A DNA stretch of 64,000 nt from Paenibacillus baekrokdamisoli (GTDB lineage Bacteria > Bacillota > Bacilli > Paenibacillales > Paenibacillaceae). A program made the translations under genes and the position numbers. Position 1 is the stretch's first letter, and each line of letters starts with the position of its first letter. Below the pieces are notes generated by a model that had not been told where the DNA came from, searched no databases, and was given only the letters and a program-made list of their open reading frames with translations. Shown one piece after another: positions 52,962-62,438 of the stretch. Where the stretch lies: contig NZ_AP019308.1 of assembly GCF_003945345.1 (NCBI RefSeq), forward strand, positions 310,001-374,000. Reading direction: 5' to 3'.

Positions 52962-53845
52962 ACGCTAAACTTGCTGATCGAATTGCCACAGGCGTCATTA
53001 TTGCCGTCTCTGCCTTCATCGTATTATTGCTAGCGGGCTTGCTCGCATATATCCTTTTTCGTGGAGTAGGCCATATTAGCTTTCACTTTCTGACCTCGGC
53101 ACCGCAAACGATAAAAGCTGGAGGCGGTATTGGTCCGCAGCTATTCAATTCCATCTTCTTATTAATACTAACCTTGATTATTACCGTTCCGCTCGGTCTT
53201 GGAGCAGGGATTTATATGAGTGAGTATGCAAAACCAGGTAAGATTACGGATACAATTCGTTTGGTTGTTGAAGTATTGTCCTCTTTCCCATCCATCGTAG
53301 TGGGTCTGTTCGGTCTGTTAGTTATTGTTCAGCTGTTCGGCTTTGGCTTCTCCTTATTCTCAGGAGCGCTCGCTCTAACCGTCTTTAACCTGCCTCTAAT
53401 GGTTCGGATTACAGAGCAATCGCTTCGCGGCGTGCCGCGTGAGCAGAAGGAAGCAAGTCTTGCGCTGGGTTTATCCCGCTGGAAAACAATTACGTCGGTC
53501 ATGCTTCCAATCGCAATGCCTACGATTGTAACGGGAACGATTCTAGCCTCAGGCCGTGTATTCGGTGAAGCGGCGGCTTTGCTCTTCACTGCGGGGATGA
53601 GTTCACCTCGATTGGATTTCACCAATTGGAATCCGCTTAGTCCGTTCTCACCGCTTAATCCGTTTCGCCCAGCTGAGACGCTAGCTGTTCATATTTGGAA
53701 AATCAACAGTGAAGGCCTTGCCCCAGACGCAGCACAAATTGCTGCAGGTGCATCCGCTGTGCTTCTCATAATGGTGCTGCTGTTCAACTTCGCAGCAAGA
53801 TGGTTCGGTCGTGCTTTACATCGTAAATTTACGGCAACGAAATGA
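52958..53845 (+). CDS. pstA: Phosphate ABC transporter permease PstA (system 2)
   Basis: A 295-residue permease partner. Features: [18 protein letters not shown] near residue 50, [20 protein letters not shown] near 105 and the EAA-type loop [22 protein letters not shown] near 166-187. The start overlaps pstC2 (ATGA), behind GAAAGGAG. In PstA2 the loop before the last segment is longer than in PstA1 ([18 protein letters not shown]). Confidence 0.93.
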   Translation: MNAKLADRIATGVIIAVSAFIVLLLAGLLAYILFRGVGHISFHFLTSAPQTIKAGGGIGPQLFNSIFLLILTLIITVPLGLGAGIYMSEYAKPGKITDTIRLVVEVLSSFPSIVVGLFGLLVIVQLFGFGFSLFSGALALTVFNLPLMVRITEQSLRGVPREQKEASLALGLSRWKTITSVMLPIAMPTIVTGTILASGRVFGEAAALLFTAGMSSPRLDFTNWNPLSPFSPLNPFRPAETLAVHIWKINSEGLAPDAAQIAAGASAVLLIMVLLFNFAARWFGRALHRKFTATK

Positions 53846-53864
53846 TAAGGAAGGATTGATCCAA

Positions 53865-54626
53865 ATGGTGCAGGAACATGAATTAGCAGCCAAGCAGCTA
53901 AGTGTTTTCTATGGGGAGAAAGAAGCGATTAAGAGTGTGTCGCTTGCATTCGCTCCTAAGGAAGTCACAGCTTTAATAGGTCCTTCCGGTTGCGGTAAAT
54001 CAACGTTCCTCCGCAGCTTGAATCGGATGAACGATACGATTGGCGGAGTGAAAACGACCGGCGAAATATGGATTGATGGTGTAAATATCAATGAACCGGG
54101 TGTCGATGTCGTCTTGCTTCGTCAGAAGATCGGTATGGTCTGGCAGCGTCCGAACCCTTTTCACAAATCGATCTACGAGAATATAGCCTTCGGTCCTAGA
54201 TACCATGGCATCCGCGATAAGAAAAAGCTCGATGAAATTGTAGAGAGCTGTCTGCGGAAGTCTGCCCTCTGGGAGGAGACGAAGGATCGTCTGCATAATT
54301 CCGCTCTCGCCTTATCGGGTGGTCAACAGCAGCGTCTTTGTATCGCACGATCGATTGCGGTTAAGCCTAAGGTCATCCTAATGGATGAGCCAGCTTCGGC
54401 CCTTGATCCGGTTTCTACCGCTAAGGTGGAAGAGCTCATCTCCGAGCTGAAACAGGAGTACTGTATTGTAATCGTTACGCATAACATGCATCAAGCTGCA
54501 CGGGTCTCGGACAAAACGGCTTTCTTCTATCTTGGTAAAGTTGTTGAATTTGATGACACGCAAAAGATGTTCACCAATCCATCGGAGAAAGCAACGGATG
54601 ATTACATTTCCGGCCGATTTGGTTGA
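53865..54626 (+). CDS. pstB: Phosphate ABC transporter ATP-binding protein PstB (system 2)
   Basis: A 253-residue ATPase: Walker [13 protein letters not shown] (about 37-48), signature [14 protein letters not shown] (about 151-164), Walker [16 protein letters not shown] and [13 protein letters not shown]. Start ATG 53865 follows AAGGATTG; earlier in-frame starts lie in pstA2. It is closely related to PstB1, in line with a cluster-level duplication. Confidence 0.95.
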   Translation: MVQEHELAAKQLSVFYGEKEAIKSVSLAFAPKEVTALIGPSGCGKSTFLRSLNRMNDTIGGVKTTGEIWIDGVNINEPGVDVVLLRQKIGMVWQRPNPFHKSIYENIAFGPRYHGIRDKKKLDEIVESCLRKSALWEETKDRLHNSALALSGGQQQRLCIARSIAVKPKVILMDEPASALDPVSTAKVEELISELKQEYCIVIVTHNMHQAARVSDKTAFFYLGKVVEFDDTQKMFTNPSEKATDDYISGRFG

Positions 54627-54684
54627 TCACAATATAATAGGTCGATAACGAAGAGCGATTAATGGGAGAAGGAGGTATGTACAA

Positions 54685-55344
54685 GTGGTCAAACGTAAAG
54701 AGCTAGATGAAGGATTAGAGCAGCTCAAAGTGATGCTGCTCGACATGGGGAGCCATGTGGAGGCCGCGCTTGGCGATGCAATGAGAGCGCTTGAGACTGT
54801 TGATGTAGAGAAAGCCAGAACTATTATTAAGAATGATATCAAGCTGAATCAGCTCGAGGAGAATATCGAGAATTTGGGTGCGCGAATGATCGCGACACAG
54901 CAGCCGGTTGCAAAGGATTTGCGTCGAATTCTCATTGCTTTCAAGATGGCAAGCGATCTGGAGCGAATGGGCGATTTGTCCGTAGATATTGCTAAGGTAG
55001 TGATTAGACTTGATGGTCAAATGCTGATTAAACCTTTAATCGATCTACCGCGTATGGCAGAGATCTCGCAGCAAATGATCTATGAATCCATTCAGTCCTA
55101 TGTGCTTGAGAATGTGGATCTTGCTTATAAAATGGCTAAGGATGATGATCAGGTCGATGCTTTGTATAGTCAGGTTGTTCGTGACTTATTCGATTTGATG
55201 ATTGAGAATCCGAAGACGATTTCACAAGCGAGCTTGATCAGCTTTGTTGGGCGATATATCGAACGAATTGCCGATCATGCGACCAATATTGGAGAAAGCG
55301 TCGTCTACCTTGTGACAGGCAAACGGCCGGATTTGAATGCCTAA
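54685..55344 (+). CDS. phoU: Phosphate signalling regulator PhoU (system 2)
   Basis: A 219-residue PhoU with two bundles, motifs SDLERMGDLSVDIAK near 90 and RIADHATNIGESVVYL near 192. The start is GTG 54685, 9 bases after AAGGAGG; an ATG nearby (54676) is out of frame. Last gene of the second pst operon; terminator at 55412-55437. Confidence 0.94.
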   Translation: MVKRKELDEGLEQLKVMLLDMGSHVEAALGDAMRALETVDVEKARTIIKNDIKLNQLEENIENLGARMIATQQPVAKDLRRILIAFKMASDLERMGDLSVDIAKVVIRLDGQMLIKPLIDLPRMAEISQQMIYESIQSYVLENVDLAYKMAKDDDQVDALYSQVVRDLFDLMIENPKTISQASLISFVGRYIERIADHATNIGESVVYLVTGKRPDLNA

Positions 55345-55411
55345 CATGCATCGCTTGCGTTATTCGTTTGGTTGCGTGTCTTAACCGTCTTATACAACAA
55401 GCGTCAACTCC

Positions 55412-55437
55412 GACCTACTGTAGAAGTAGGTCTTTTT
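55412..55437 (+). terminator. Terminator of the second pst operon
   Basis: GACCTACT / AGTAGGTC around a 5-base loop is followed by TTTTTCG. Confidence 0.85.
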
Positions 55438-55487
55438 CGTCTATTTTCGACAATAAATTCCTATATTCAACATAATAGGGCTCAACA

Positions 55488-55702
55488 CTAAAATAAGTAC
55501 TTAATAAATTCGAACCATGTTGCGTAGAAGCCCGCTACGCGGACGGATCATTCTTACGATCGCTGTTGTCTCCCTATTTCTCGATTCTAACCCTCAGGGG
55601 TAGAAATCCGGAGACAAAGGCGAACGCTATCGCTTCTTCAGAACGATTCCGTCCGCTTCGCTTTTGTTTCGTGTTGGCAAGCACTGATTATGGGCTTGAA
55701 CC
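55488..55702 (-). repeat. Palindromic element family, copy 6, orientation B, most complete copy
   Basis: This 215-bp copy has both termini: GGGCTCAACACTAAAAT at 55488 and GCACTGATTATGGGCTTGAA ending near 55700. The 118-bp core is 55539-55656 (GCGGACGG / CCGTCCGC). It lies between phoU2 and the GGDEF gene. Confidence 0.85.
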
Positions 55703-55728
55703 TATAAAAGGAATAAACAGGAATTAAA

Positions 55729-55782
55729 ATTACATACATTTAACAAATTCGCTAATTTTACTTCACAATCTATAGGTACAAT
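55729..55782 (+). promoter_or_regulatory. PhoP-type promoter of the CBS-GGDEF/EAL operon
   Basis: ATTACA (55729), TTAACA (55740), GCTAAT (55751), TTCACA (55762) at 11-bp steps, then 9 bp and TACAAT (55777-55782). The third box is poor. The geometry equals the other four promoters of this region. Confidence 0.5.
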
Positions 55783-55849
55783 AGAACTATTAAGTGAAAG
55801 AAAGACTAGTCAAATCTACTCAAAATGATCCAGCCAGTGAGGGGTTTAT

Positions 55850-57346
55850 GTGGACGAAGTTGGTTATGGACTTTTAGATCGCACAATGATTCAAAGAATA
55901 ACCGAGAATTGGCATCAAGGAGGGCTTGGTGTCATTATCGTTCATTTGCCTGAGGTGGGGGCTTCCGCTTTGGAAGCTTTGCAGGCATGGTCAGCAGATC
56001 AACAACGACTTGTATGGCGTTATCGGATGGAAAGTGACTTCTTCTTCTTCCTGAAACGAGAGAAAAACGATGAGCGGTTGGACAAGCTCGTAGACAAGTC
56101 AGTTGAGTCACTGCGCAGCAGATTGAGTCAGATGCATCCAGCGGTATTGACCCCCTCACGAGGGGCGAGAAAGAAACAATCCTTTGCTATTGGGAGTGCA
56201 GTTGCTTTCCCTTCGGGGACAGGACGATCTGCTGAGGCGATGGTGTATTACGCTATTCGGGATGCTTTAACCGTTGTCATGCGCTCACAACTACGTGAAG
56301 AATCAGCAGCGCAAGCGGAGTTCAATTCCATGCGTGCCAATGAACCGCAGAAAGAATGGGACAGCTGGGACTCAACCTATGCGATCGGCGGACTTGCCAA
56401 GCCTATTCCAACCTTCTATTCCACCTCTCGTGTATCCGAAGTGGCCAAGATGTTCGAATCCAATCAGCATGTTCAAGGTGCTGTTATTGTGAATCAAGGA
56501 CGGCCAGTCGGTCTAGTCATGAAGGAGAATATGAATCAACTGCTAGCTGGTCAATTCGGGCTCCCGCTCTATTGGAGCCGCTCCATTGAGAAGATCATGG
56601 ATGATGATGCATTGATTGTGGATGCTGGATTACCGGTTGAACAAGTTGCTCAGTTGGCCATGGGACGCGATATCTCACGTCTTTATGATGTTGTGACCAT
56701 CACGCAGAATGGCAAGCTTCTTGGTGCAGCGTCAATCCGTTCCATTCTAGAGTTCATTACGAACCTGAGGACGGAAGAAGCGCGAACAGCTAACCCACTA
56801 ACAGGGTTACCAGGTAATGCATCTATTCAACGGGAGATGAAGCGGCGGATTGAGTCAGGCAAGCCCTTCTCCATTATTTATGCGGATTTGGATTATTTCA
56901 AATGGTTCAATGATTTCTTCGGCTTTAGCCATGGAGACGAGCTCATTCGCTTCTTAAGTTCTGTGCTGCAGGATGTTACTCATCATGCGGGTGAGCGTGT
57001 GGATTTTATCGGTCATATTGGGGGAGATGATTTCATTGTTCTCTCTGATGAGGTTGAGCCGGAGAAACTGTGCAAACAGATGATTGCACGGTTTGATGGC
57101 GGAGTTAGGTCTTATTATGGGAACGCGCAAGTTTCGGCAGTCAAGGATCGCAGCGGCAATCTCATTGAGCAAGAAGGAGTCACGTTATCACTATCGCTTC
57201 TCCTGTGGGATGGCGTTCATCCGATTACAATAGCGGCAATATCGCAGTCTGCTGCTCATTTGAAGAAGAAGGCCAAATCGATGAATGGCAGCGCGTACGT
57301 GATAGGTGACGTTGTACAAATGGGTCTGGGAGAGGAAAGATCGTAG
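55850..57346 (+). CDS. Diguanylate cyclase with CBS domain pair
   Basis: A 498-residue cytosolic protein starting with GTG 55850 behind GTGAGGGG. Residues about 1-170 form a domain I do not recognise. Residues about 180-310 are a CBS pair (IPTFYSTSRVSEVAKMFE; AVIVNQGRPVGLVMKENM; YWSRSIEKIMDDDALIVD). The C-terminal GGDEF domain (about 320-495) starts NPLTGLPGN and has the active-site motif GGDDF near residue 390, so c-di-GMP synthesis from GTP is likely; no RxxD inhibitory site is evident. It is followed 2 bases later by an EAL gene. Confidence 0.88.
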   Translation: MDEVGYGLLDRTMIQRITENWHQGGLGVIIVHLPEVGASALEALQAWSADQQRLVWRYRMESDFFFFLKREKNDERLDKLVDKSVESLRSRLSQMHPAVLTPSRGARKKQSFAIGSAVAFPSGTGRSAEAMVYYAIRDALTVVMRSQLREESAAQAEFNSMRANEPQKEWDSWDSTYAIGGLAKPIPTFYSTSRVSEVAKMFESNQHVQGAVIVNQGRPVGLVMKENMNQLLAGQFGLPLYWSRSIEKIMDDDALIVDAGLPVEQVAQLAMGRDISRLYDVVTITQNGKLLGAASIRSILEFITNLRTEEARTANPLTGLPGNASIQREMKRRIESGKPFSIIYADLDYFKWFNDFFGFSHGDELIRFLSSVLQDVTHHAGERVDFIGHIGGDDFIVLSDEVEPEKLCKQMIARFDGGVRSYYGNAQVSAVKDRSGNLIEQEGVTLSLSLLLWDGVHPITIAAISQSAAHLKKKAKSMNGSAYVIGDVVQMGLGEERS

Positions 57347-57348
57347 AC

Positions 57349-58563
57349 GTGAGACGAGACATCGGCATAGGTGCAGCATTCCGTTTGCAGCCTCAGCATA
57401 AAGGTCCTTTAGGTATTATTTATATGGCTTGGCACGGGAAGTCCAAGGATTTGGCTGCAATCCGTTCCCAGCTTCATCGCAGATGGAAACCATTTGTCGA
57501 ACAGGCGATTCTGGAGCAGAATACGACGTGGCAGAAGGCACTAAGCTTAACTTGTGAATGGATAAGCGATGATGTATATCTCTGCATACAGCTCCCGCAG
57601 AAACGAGACGAGCTGATCGAGGAGCAGCTCCTTGAGCTTGGCAGCTTACTTAAGAATGATTGGGAGCGGCGCTTCCGGTTTATGATGCCTAGTGGAGAAA
57701 TGCAGCCAGAGTTATCGGAGCTAAGGCTGCATGCAGGTGTCTCCTTCTTAACAGATGAGATCTCAGATGAGCATCGCTGGTATGAGGGGATTAAACAAGC
57801 GATCGTGCATGGACAAACGCATGGTGCAACAGAGCGCAGCTTGAAAAGGCGGGCGCTTGAGCAATATATTCAGGGACAAACGCTTCACTCTGTCTATCAG
57901 CCCATTCTTTCACTGAAGAATGACGAGATTTATGGGTATGAGGCCTTGTCTCGTTTCCCGGATAAACGCTGGTTTGATGGTCCTCAGCAGCTGTTTGATT
58001 TTGCCGAAGAGGAGGGACTTATGTATGCGCTTGATCGACTGGCTCGTGAGCGTGCGATTGAAGGCTCAACAGGACTGGCCAACGGTCAAAAGCTGTTCAT
58101 TAATATAACGGCCCAGATTATGGAGGATGCCTCCTTCACACCAGGTCAGACGCTGCTGCTGCTGGAGCGATATGATTTGTCACCGAGCAATGTGGTATTC
58201 GAGATTACTGAGCGTTCGTCCATTGAGGACTTTAGTTCAGTGAAGAGGATGCTGGATCATTACCGTAAACAAGGCTATCAGATTGCAATTGATGATGCTG
58301 GTGCAGGCTATTCCTCTCTCCAATCGATAGTAGAGCTTCAGCCCGATTATATCAAAATCGATCGGTCACTCATAAGCGGTATCCACCGTGATCCGATGAA
58401 AGAGCATATCGTACATACATTCACAGAAATGGCGGCGAAGATGGACATTTCGCTCGTTGCTGAAGGGATTGAAGAACAAGCGGAGCTGCTGCATTTGAAG
58501 GCAATCGGCATTCATTATGCACAAGGCTATCTGTTAGGCAGACCACAGCCAGGTATAGGATAA
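57349..58563 (+). CDS. EAL-domain c-di-GMP phosphodiesterase
   Basis: A 404-residue protein, starting with GTG 57349 behind GAGAGGAAAG, coupled to the diguanylate cyclase gene. The N-terminal 170 residues are unassigned. The EAL domain (about 180-404) is intact: YEALSRF near residue 197, NITAQIMED, EITERSS, DDAGAGYSS near 315, KIDRSLI and EGIEE near 371, which carry the metal and catalytic residues. It should hydrolyse c-di-GMP to pGpG. A make-and-break pair in one operon allows rapid tuning. Confidence 0.9.
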   Translation: MRRDIGIGAAFRLQPQHKGPLGIIYMAWHGKSKDLAAIRSQLHRRWKPFVEQAILEQNTTWQKALSLTCEWISDDVYLCIQLPQKRDELIEEQLLELGSLLKNDWERRFRFMMPSGEMQPELSELRLHAGVSFLTDEISDEHRWYEGIKQAIVHGQTHGATERSLKRRALEQYIQGQTLHSVYQPILSLKNDEIYGYEALSRFPDKRWFDGPQQLFDFAEEEGLMYALDRLARERAIEGSTGLANGQKLFINITAQIMEDASFTPGQTLLLLERYDLSPSNVVFEITERSSIEDFSSVKRMLDHYRKQGYQIAIDDAGAGYSSLQSIVELQPDYIKIDRSLISGIHRDPMKEHIVHTFTEMAAKMDISLVAEGIEEQAELLHLKAIGIHYAQGYLLGRPQPGIG

Positions 58564-58591
58564 TGTGGGCAGGTATAAATAGTTAACCATC

Positions 58592-58641
58592 GACAAGCTT
58601 TCCTATAACTATCCCCCGTGGATGGTATGGGAAAGCTTGTC
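58592..58641 (+). terminator. Terminator of the GGDEF/EAL operon
   Basis: GACAAGCTTTCC / GGAAAGCTTGTC forms a 12-bp stem with a large loop; only TGCTTT follows. Confidence 0.6.
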
Positions 58642-58693
58642 TGCTTTATGCTATGATAGACCTAGGAAAAACAAGGTGAGGTGTGCTTTTCGA

Positions 58694-61351
58694 ATGGAAA
58701 AGTGGATGTTAATTGATGGTAACAGTATTGCCTATCGGGCCTTCTTTGCATTGCCGCCGCTGACGAATTCGGCCGGACTGCACACGAATGCGATTTATGG
58801 TTTCACGACGATGCTGCTTAAGATGATTGAGGAAGAAAAACCAACTCATATACTCGTTGCTTTCGACGCGGGCAAAGTAACCTTTCGACATGAAGGATAT
58901 ACCGAATATAAAGGCGGACGCGAGAAGACGCCATCCGAATTATCTGAGCAATTCCCGGTGCTTAAAGAGCTTATTCAATCTTTCGGCATTGCACAGTTTG
59001 AACTCTCCGGCTATGAAGCGGATGATATCATTGGCACTTTAACGAAGCTGGCAGATGAGAAGGATGTAGAGACGATCGTCGTCAGTGGAGATAAAGATAT
59101 GCTTCAGCTTGCTTCTGAACGGGTAACAATTGCGTTAACCCGTAAGGGCGTAAGTGAAATTGATCGCTACCAACCTAAAGAGCTCATGGAGAAATATGGC
59201 TTGAAGCCAGAGCAGATCATTGATCTGAAGGGTCTGATGGGCGATACCTCGGATAACATTCCAGGGATACCTGGTGTGGGTGAGAAGACTGCGCTCAAGA
59301 TGCTGCATGAATTCGGCACCGTAGAGGAAGTGCTGGCCAACACAAGCAGCCTCAAGGGAAAAATGAAAGAGAAAGTCGAGGCGCATCAAGAGGATGCTCG
59401 TATGAGTAAGAAGCTTGCAACGATCTTCCGTGAAGTGCCGCTGGAAGACAAGGTAAGTGAACTGTTATATAACGGCTATGATGCTTCCGTGCTAGGAGAT
59501 ATGTTCCGTAAGCTGGAATTCAAGTCGCTCATCGAGCGGCTGGAGCTGCCGGAAGCGGGTGGGACGGCTATAGTCGAAGAAGCGAACTACGACGTTGTTC
59601 TCGCCAGTGATGTTACTGGGGATGAGTTGACGAGTCTGTTAGCGCAAGCTGATAGTGTTTATTTCGAAGCCGTTGGTGAGAATCCGCATCAAGCCAAATT
59701 GATTGGTCTTGCGGTTACTACGGTTGATGGCGATAAGGTCGTCGTTGTGACGTACGATGAGTTGATGGATCCAGCTGTAGCCGAGCCTATCCGTAGATGG
59801 CTGGAGGACAGTGAAGCTCCTAAGCGGGGGTATGATCTGCACAAAGCGGATCTGACGCTCTCGTGGATTGGTATTCCACTGCGTGGCATTACCTTTGATG
59901 TGCTGCTCGCTGCTTATTTGCTCGATCCGACGGAGTCGAGCCAGACGCTTGCTTCACTCGTACCTCGTTACGGCCTGCCAGCTCTTGCACCTGATGAGGC
60001 GGTGTATGGTAAGGGTGCGAAGTTCCGGGTACCTGCGGCAGACATTCTTGCTAAGCATCTGGCTGCGAAGGCGGAGGCCATTCGCCGACTGGTACCCCTC
60101 CAGCAGAAGCATCTGGAAGAGGGCGGGATGAACCAGCTCTATTATGAGCTAGAACAGCCGCTTGCTATCGTCCTTGCAGGGATGGAGAAGCAGGGGATCA
60201 AGGTGAATGCGAGCACGCTTGAGGATCTTGGTGCTGAGATTGCACAGAACATTACGCGATACGAGAGTGAAATCTTCACGCATGCGGGAATGGAATTTAA
60301 TATTAACTCACCGAAGCAGCTCGGCGACGTGTTGTTCGATAAGCTTGATTTGCCGGTAATTAAGAAGACCAAGACCGGCTATTCGACTGATGCTGAGGTG
60401 CTGGAGAAGCTGGAGCCGTATCATGAGATCGTCAGGCTGATCCTTCACTATCGCCAGCTGTCTAAGCTGCAATCGACTTATGTGGAAGGACTGCTTAAGG
60501 AGATTCGTCGTGATACAGGTAAGGTGCATACGTACTATAGACAGACGATTGCCGCTACGGGCCGCTTGTCGAGCCAGTTTCCGAATCTACAGAATATCCC
60601 GATCCGCCTTGAGGAAGGACGCCGTATTCGCAAGGCCTTCGTTCCGTCCGAGCCGGGCTGGACAATTCTTGCAGCCGATTATTCGCAGATCGAGCTTCGC
60701 GTGCTTGCGCATATTTCAGGCGATGAGCGGCTGAAGGAAGCTTTTATCGAAGACATGGATATTCATACGAAAACAGCGATGGACGTGTTCGGTGTACCTG
60801 CAGACGCCGTCGATTCCAATATGCGCCGTCAGGCTAAAGCAGTAAATTTCGGCATCGTATACGGGATTAGCGATTTTGGATTATCGAACAACTTGAATAT
60901 TTCTCGTAAAGAGGCTTCGAGATTTATTGAGCAGTATTTTGAAGTGTTCAAGGGTGTTCGAGGCTACATGGACAATATTGTATTGCAAGCACGCAATGAC
61001 GGTTATGTGACAACATTACTTGAACGCCGCCGTTATTTAGCGGATATCAAAGCTTCTAACTTCAACCTGCGTTCCTTCGCTGAACGGACCGCAATGAATA
61101 CGCCGATTCAAGGAACTGCAGCTGATATCATTAAGCTGGCGATGGTAAGGATGGACGAGCAGCTGCGCGAGCGTGGACTACACAGCAGGATGCTGCTTCA
61201 AGTGCATGATGAATTAGTATTCGAGGTTCCGCCGGATGAGCTGGAGCTCATGAAGACGCTGGTACCCGAAGTGATGGGGAGCGCGCTTACCCTTGATGTG
61301 CCGCTCAAAGCGGATGTTAGTTACGGTGATAATTGGTACGAAGCAAAGTAA
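58694..61351 (+). CDS. polA: DNA polymerase I
   Basis: An 885-residue polymerase for repair and primer removal. The 5' nuclease domain (residues 1-290) has LIDGNSIAYRAFFALP, YEADDIIGTL and GDTSDNIPGIPGVGEKTA. The middle domain (about 300-470) lacks the proofreading DxE motif, as in Geobacillus-type Pol I, so 3'-5' exonuclease activity is probably absent. The polymerase domain has DYSQIELRVLAHISGD, the O-helix RRQAKAVNFGIVYG and QVHDELVFEV. Start ATG 58694 follows AAGGTGAGG; an upstream reading would run into the terminator. Confidence 0.96.
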   Translation: MEKWMLIDGNSIAYRAFFALPPLTNSAGLHTNAIYGFTTMLLKMIEEEKPTHILVAFDAGKVTFRHEGYTEYKGGREKTPSELSEQFPVLKELIQSFGIAQFELSGYEADDIIGTLTKLADEKDVETIVVSGDKDMLQLASERVTIALTRKGVSEIDRYQPKELMEKYGLKPEQIIDLKGLMGDTSDNIPGIPGVGEKTALKMLHEFGTVEEVLANTSSLKGKMKEKVEAHQEDARMSKKLATIFREVPLEDKVSELLYNGYDASVLGDMFRKLEFKSLIERLELPEAGGTAIVEEANYDVVLASDVTGDELTSLLAQADSVYFEAVGENPHQAKLIGLAVTTVDGDKVVVVTYDELMDPAVAEPIRRWLEDSEAPKRGYDLHKADLTLSWIGIPLRGITFDVLLAAYLLDPTESSQTLASLVPRYGLPALAPDEAVYGKGAKFRVPAADILAKHLAAKAEAIRRLVPLQQKHLEEGGMNQLYYELEQPLAIVLAGMEKQGIKVNASTLEDLGAEIAQNITRYESEIFTHAGMEFNINSPKQLGDVLFDKLDLPVIKKTKTGYSTDAEVLEKLEPYHEIVRLILHYRQLSKLQSTYVEGLLKEIRRDTGKVHTYYRQTIAATGRLSSQFPNLQNIPIRLEEGRRIRKAFVPSEPGWTILAADYSQIELRVLAHISGDERLKEAFIEDMDIHTKTAMDVFGVPADAVDSNMRRQAKAVNFGIVYGISDFGLSNNLNISRKEASRFIEQYFEVFKGVRGYMDNIVLQARNDGYVTTLLERRRYLADIKASNFNLRSFAERTAMNTPIQGTAADIIKLAMVRMDEQLRERGLHSRMLLQVHDELVFEVPPDELELMKTLVPEVMGSALTLDVPLKADVSYGDNWYEAK

Positions 61352-61521
61352 GGCACACTCCACGGTGATCGGTTATAATGGTTGTACATTATAATCCCCG
61401 ATTAGCGGTTACAGTGACTGGAAGTCGATTGTGATTTTGAGATCTCAGCGGTTACAGGTCCTGCTAACCGCTGTCGTGGTAAAACCTGCAGCTAGCGGCT
61501 GCAGTGAGGAGTTGAACATAT
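61352..61521 (+). other. Intergenic region with three AGCGG(T/C)TRCAG repeats
   Basis: AGCGGTTACAG (61403-61413 and 61448-61458) and AGCGGCTGCAG (61494-61504) occur at 45-46-bp steps, with the inverted form TAACCGCT between. No gene or good promoter is clear here. Confidence 0.45.
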
Positions 61522-62385
61522 ATGCCAGAATTACCAGAGGTAGAAACCGTTCGACGGACGTTAAACCAGCTTGTTGCTGGTAAGCGAATTGAACGCGTTA
61601 CAGTATCCTTGCCTCGTATCCTTCAACGTCCTAAGGAACCTAGTCAGTTCGCTGAATTATTGGTAGGACGCACGATTGTATCGGTCGAGCGTAGAGGGAA
61701 ATTTTTAAGAATATTATTGGATGGTCTTGTTCTGGTGTCCCATCTTCGGATGGAAGGACGCTATGGTGTATACGAGCAGGATGAACCTGTAGAGCTTCAT
61801 ACTCATGTGCGGTTTCATTTCGAGGATGGCACAGAGCTTCGATATAAAGATGTTCGTCAGTTCGGAACGATGCATTTGTTCAGATCAGGTGAGGAGCTGG
61901 AGCTTCCTCCGCTGAATAAGCTTGGCCTTGAACCGCTTGATGAGTCGTTCACGCTGAAGGCCTTCAAGAAAGTATTGGCTAAACGGACAACCAAGATCAA
62001 ACCGCTCTTGTTAAATCAGGAATATGTAGTCGGGCTCGGTAACATTTATGTGGATGAGGCATTGTTCACAGCTGGGATCCATCCAGAAAGGCCAGCAGAT
62101 TCATTGAAGCCAGCCGAATGGACGAAGCTCTACGAAGCGGTTCGGTTTACGCTTAGCAGGGCCGTCGAAGCAGGGGGCTCCTCGATCAAATCCTATGTCA
62201 ACGGAGAAGGGGATATGGGGAGGTTCCAGCATGAACTGCTCGTTTACGGTCGTAAGGACGAGCCTTGCAGTAAATGTGGTCGCTGTATTGAGAAATTAGT
62301 CGTGGGCGGCCGAGGAACTCATATCTGTACAAGCTGTCAACCAATTCCTAAATCACGCCTTTCGGTCAAGCTAAACGGCAAATAA
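61522..62385 (+). CDS. mutM: Formamidopyrimidine-DNA glycosylase
   Basis: A 287-residue DNA repair enzyme that removes 8-oxoguanine and cuts the strand. It starts with the catalytic PELPEVETVRR (Pro2, Glu3 after Met removal), has the catalytic lysine in the RRGKFL segment near residue 57, the helix-two-turn-helix (NIYVDEALFTAGIHP) and the C-terminal zinc finger CSKCGRCIEK...CTSCQ with four cysteines. ATG 61522 follows GAGGAG. The order polA-mutM-ytaF-coaE matches Bacillus. Confidence 0.97.
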   Translation: MPELPEVETVRRTLNQLVAGKRIERVTVSLPRILQRPKEPSQFAELLVGRTIVSVERRGKFLRILLDGLVLVSHLRMEGRYGVYEQDEPVELHTHVRFHFEDGTELRYKDVRQFGTMHLFRSGEELELPPLNKLGLEPLDESFTLKAFKKVLAKRTTKIKPLLLNQEYVVGLGNIYVDEALFTAGIHPERPADSLKPAEWTKLYEAVRFTLSRAVEAGGSSIKSYVNGEGDMGRFQHELLVYGRKDEPCSKCGRCIEKLVVGGRGTHICTSCQPIPKSRLSVKLNGK

Positions 62386-62438
62386 GGCACGACTGCGAGC
62401 ATCCTGCATATGATGTACCATTCATGTTCTGGGCGAAT

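Noticed and set aside
58622..58693. Earlier start for polA
   Set aside because: It would begin inside the terminator hairpin and add 24 residues absent from the family.
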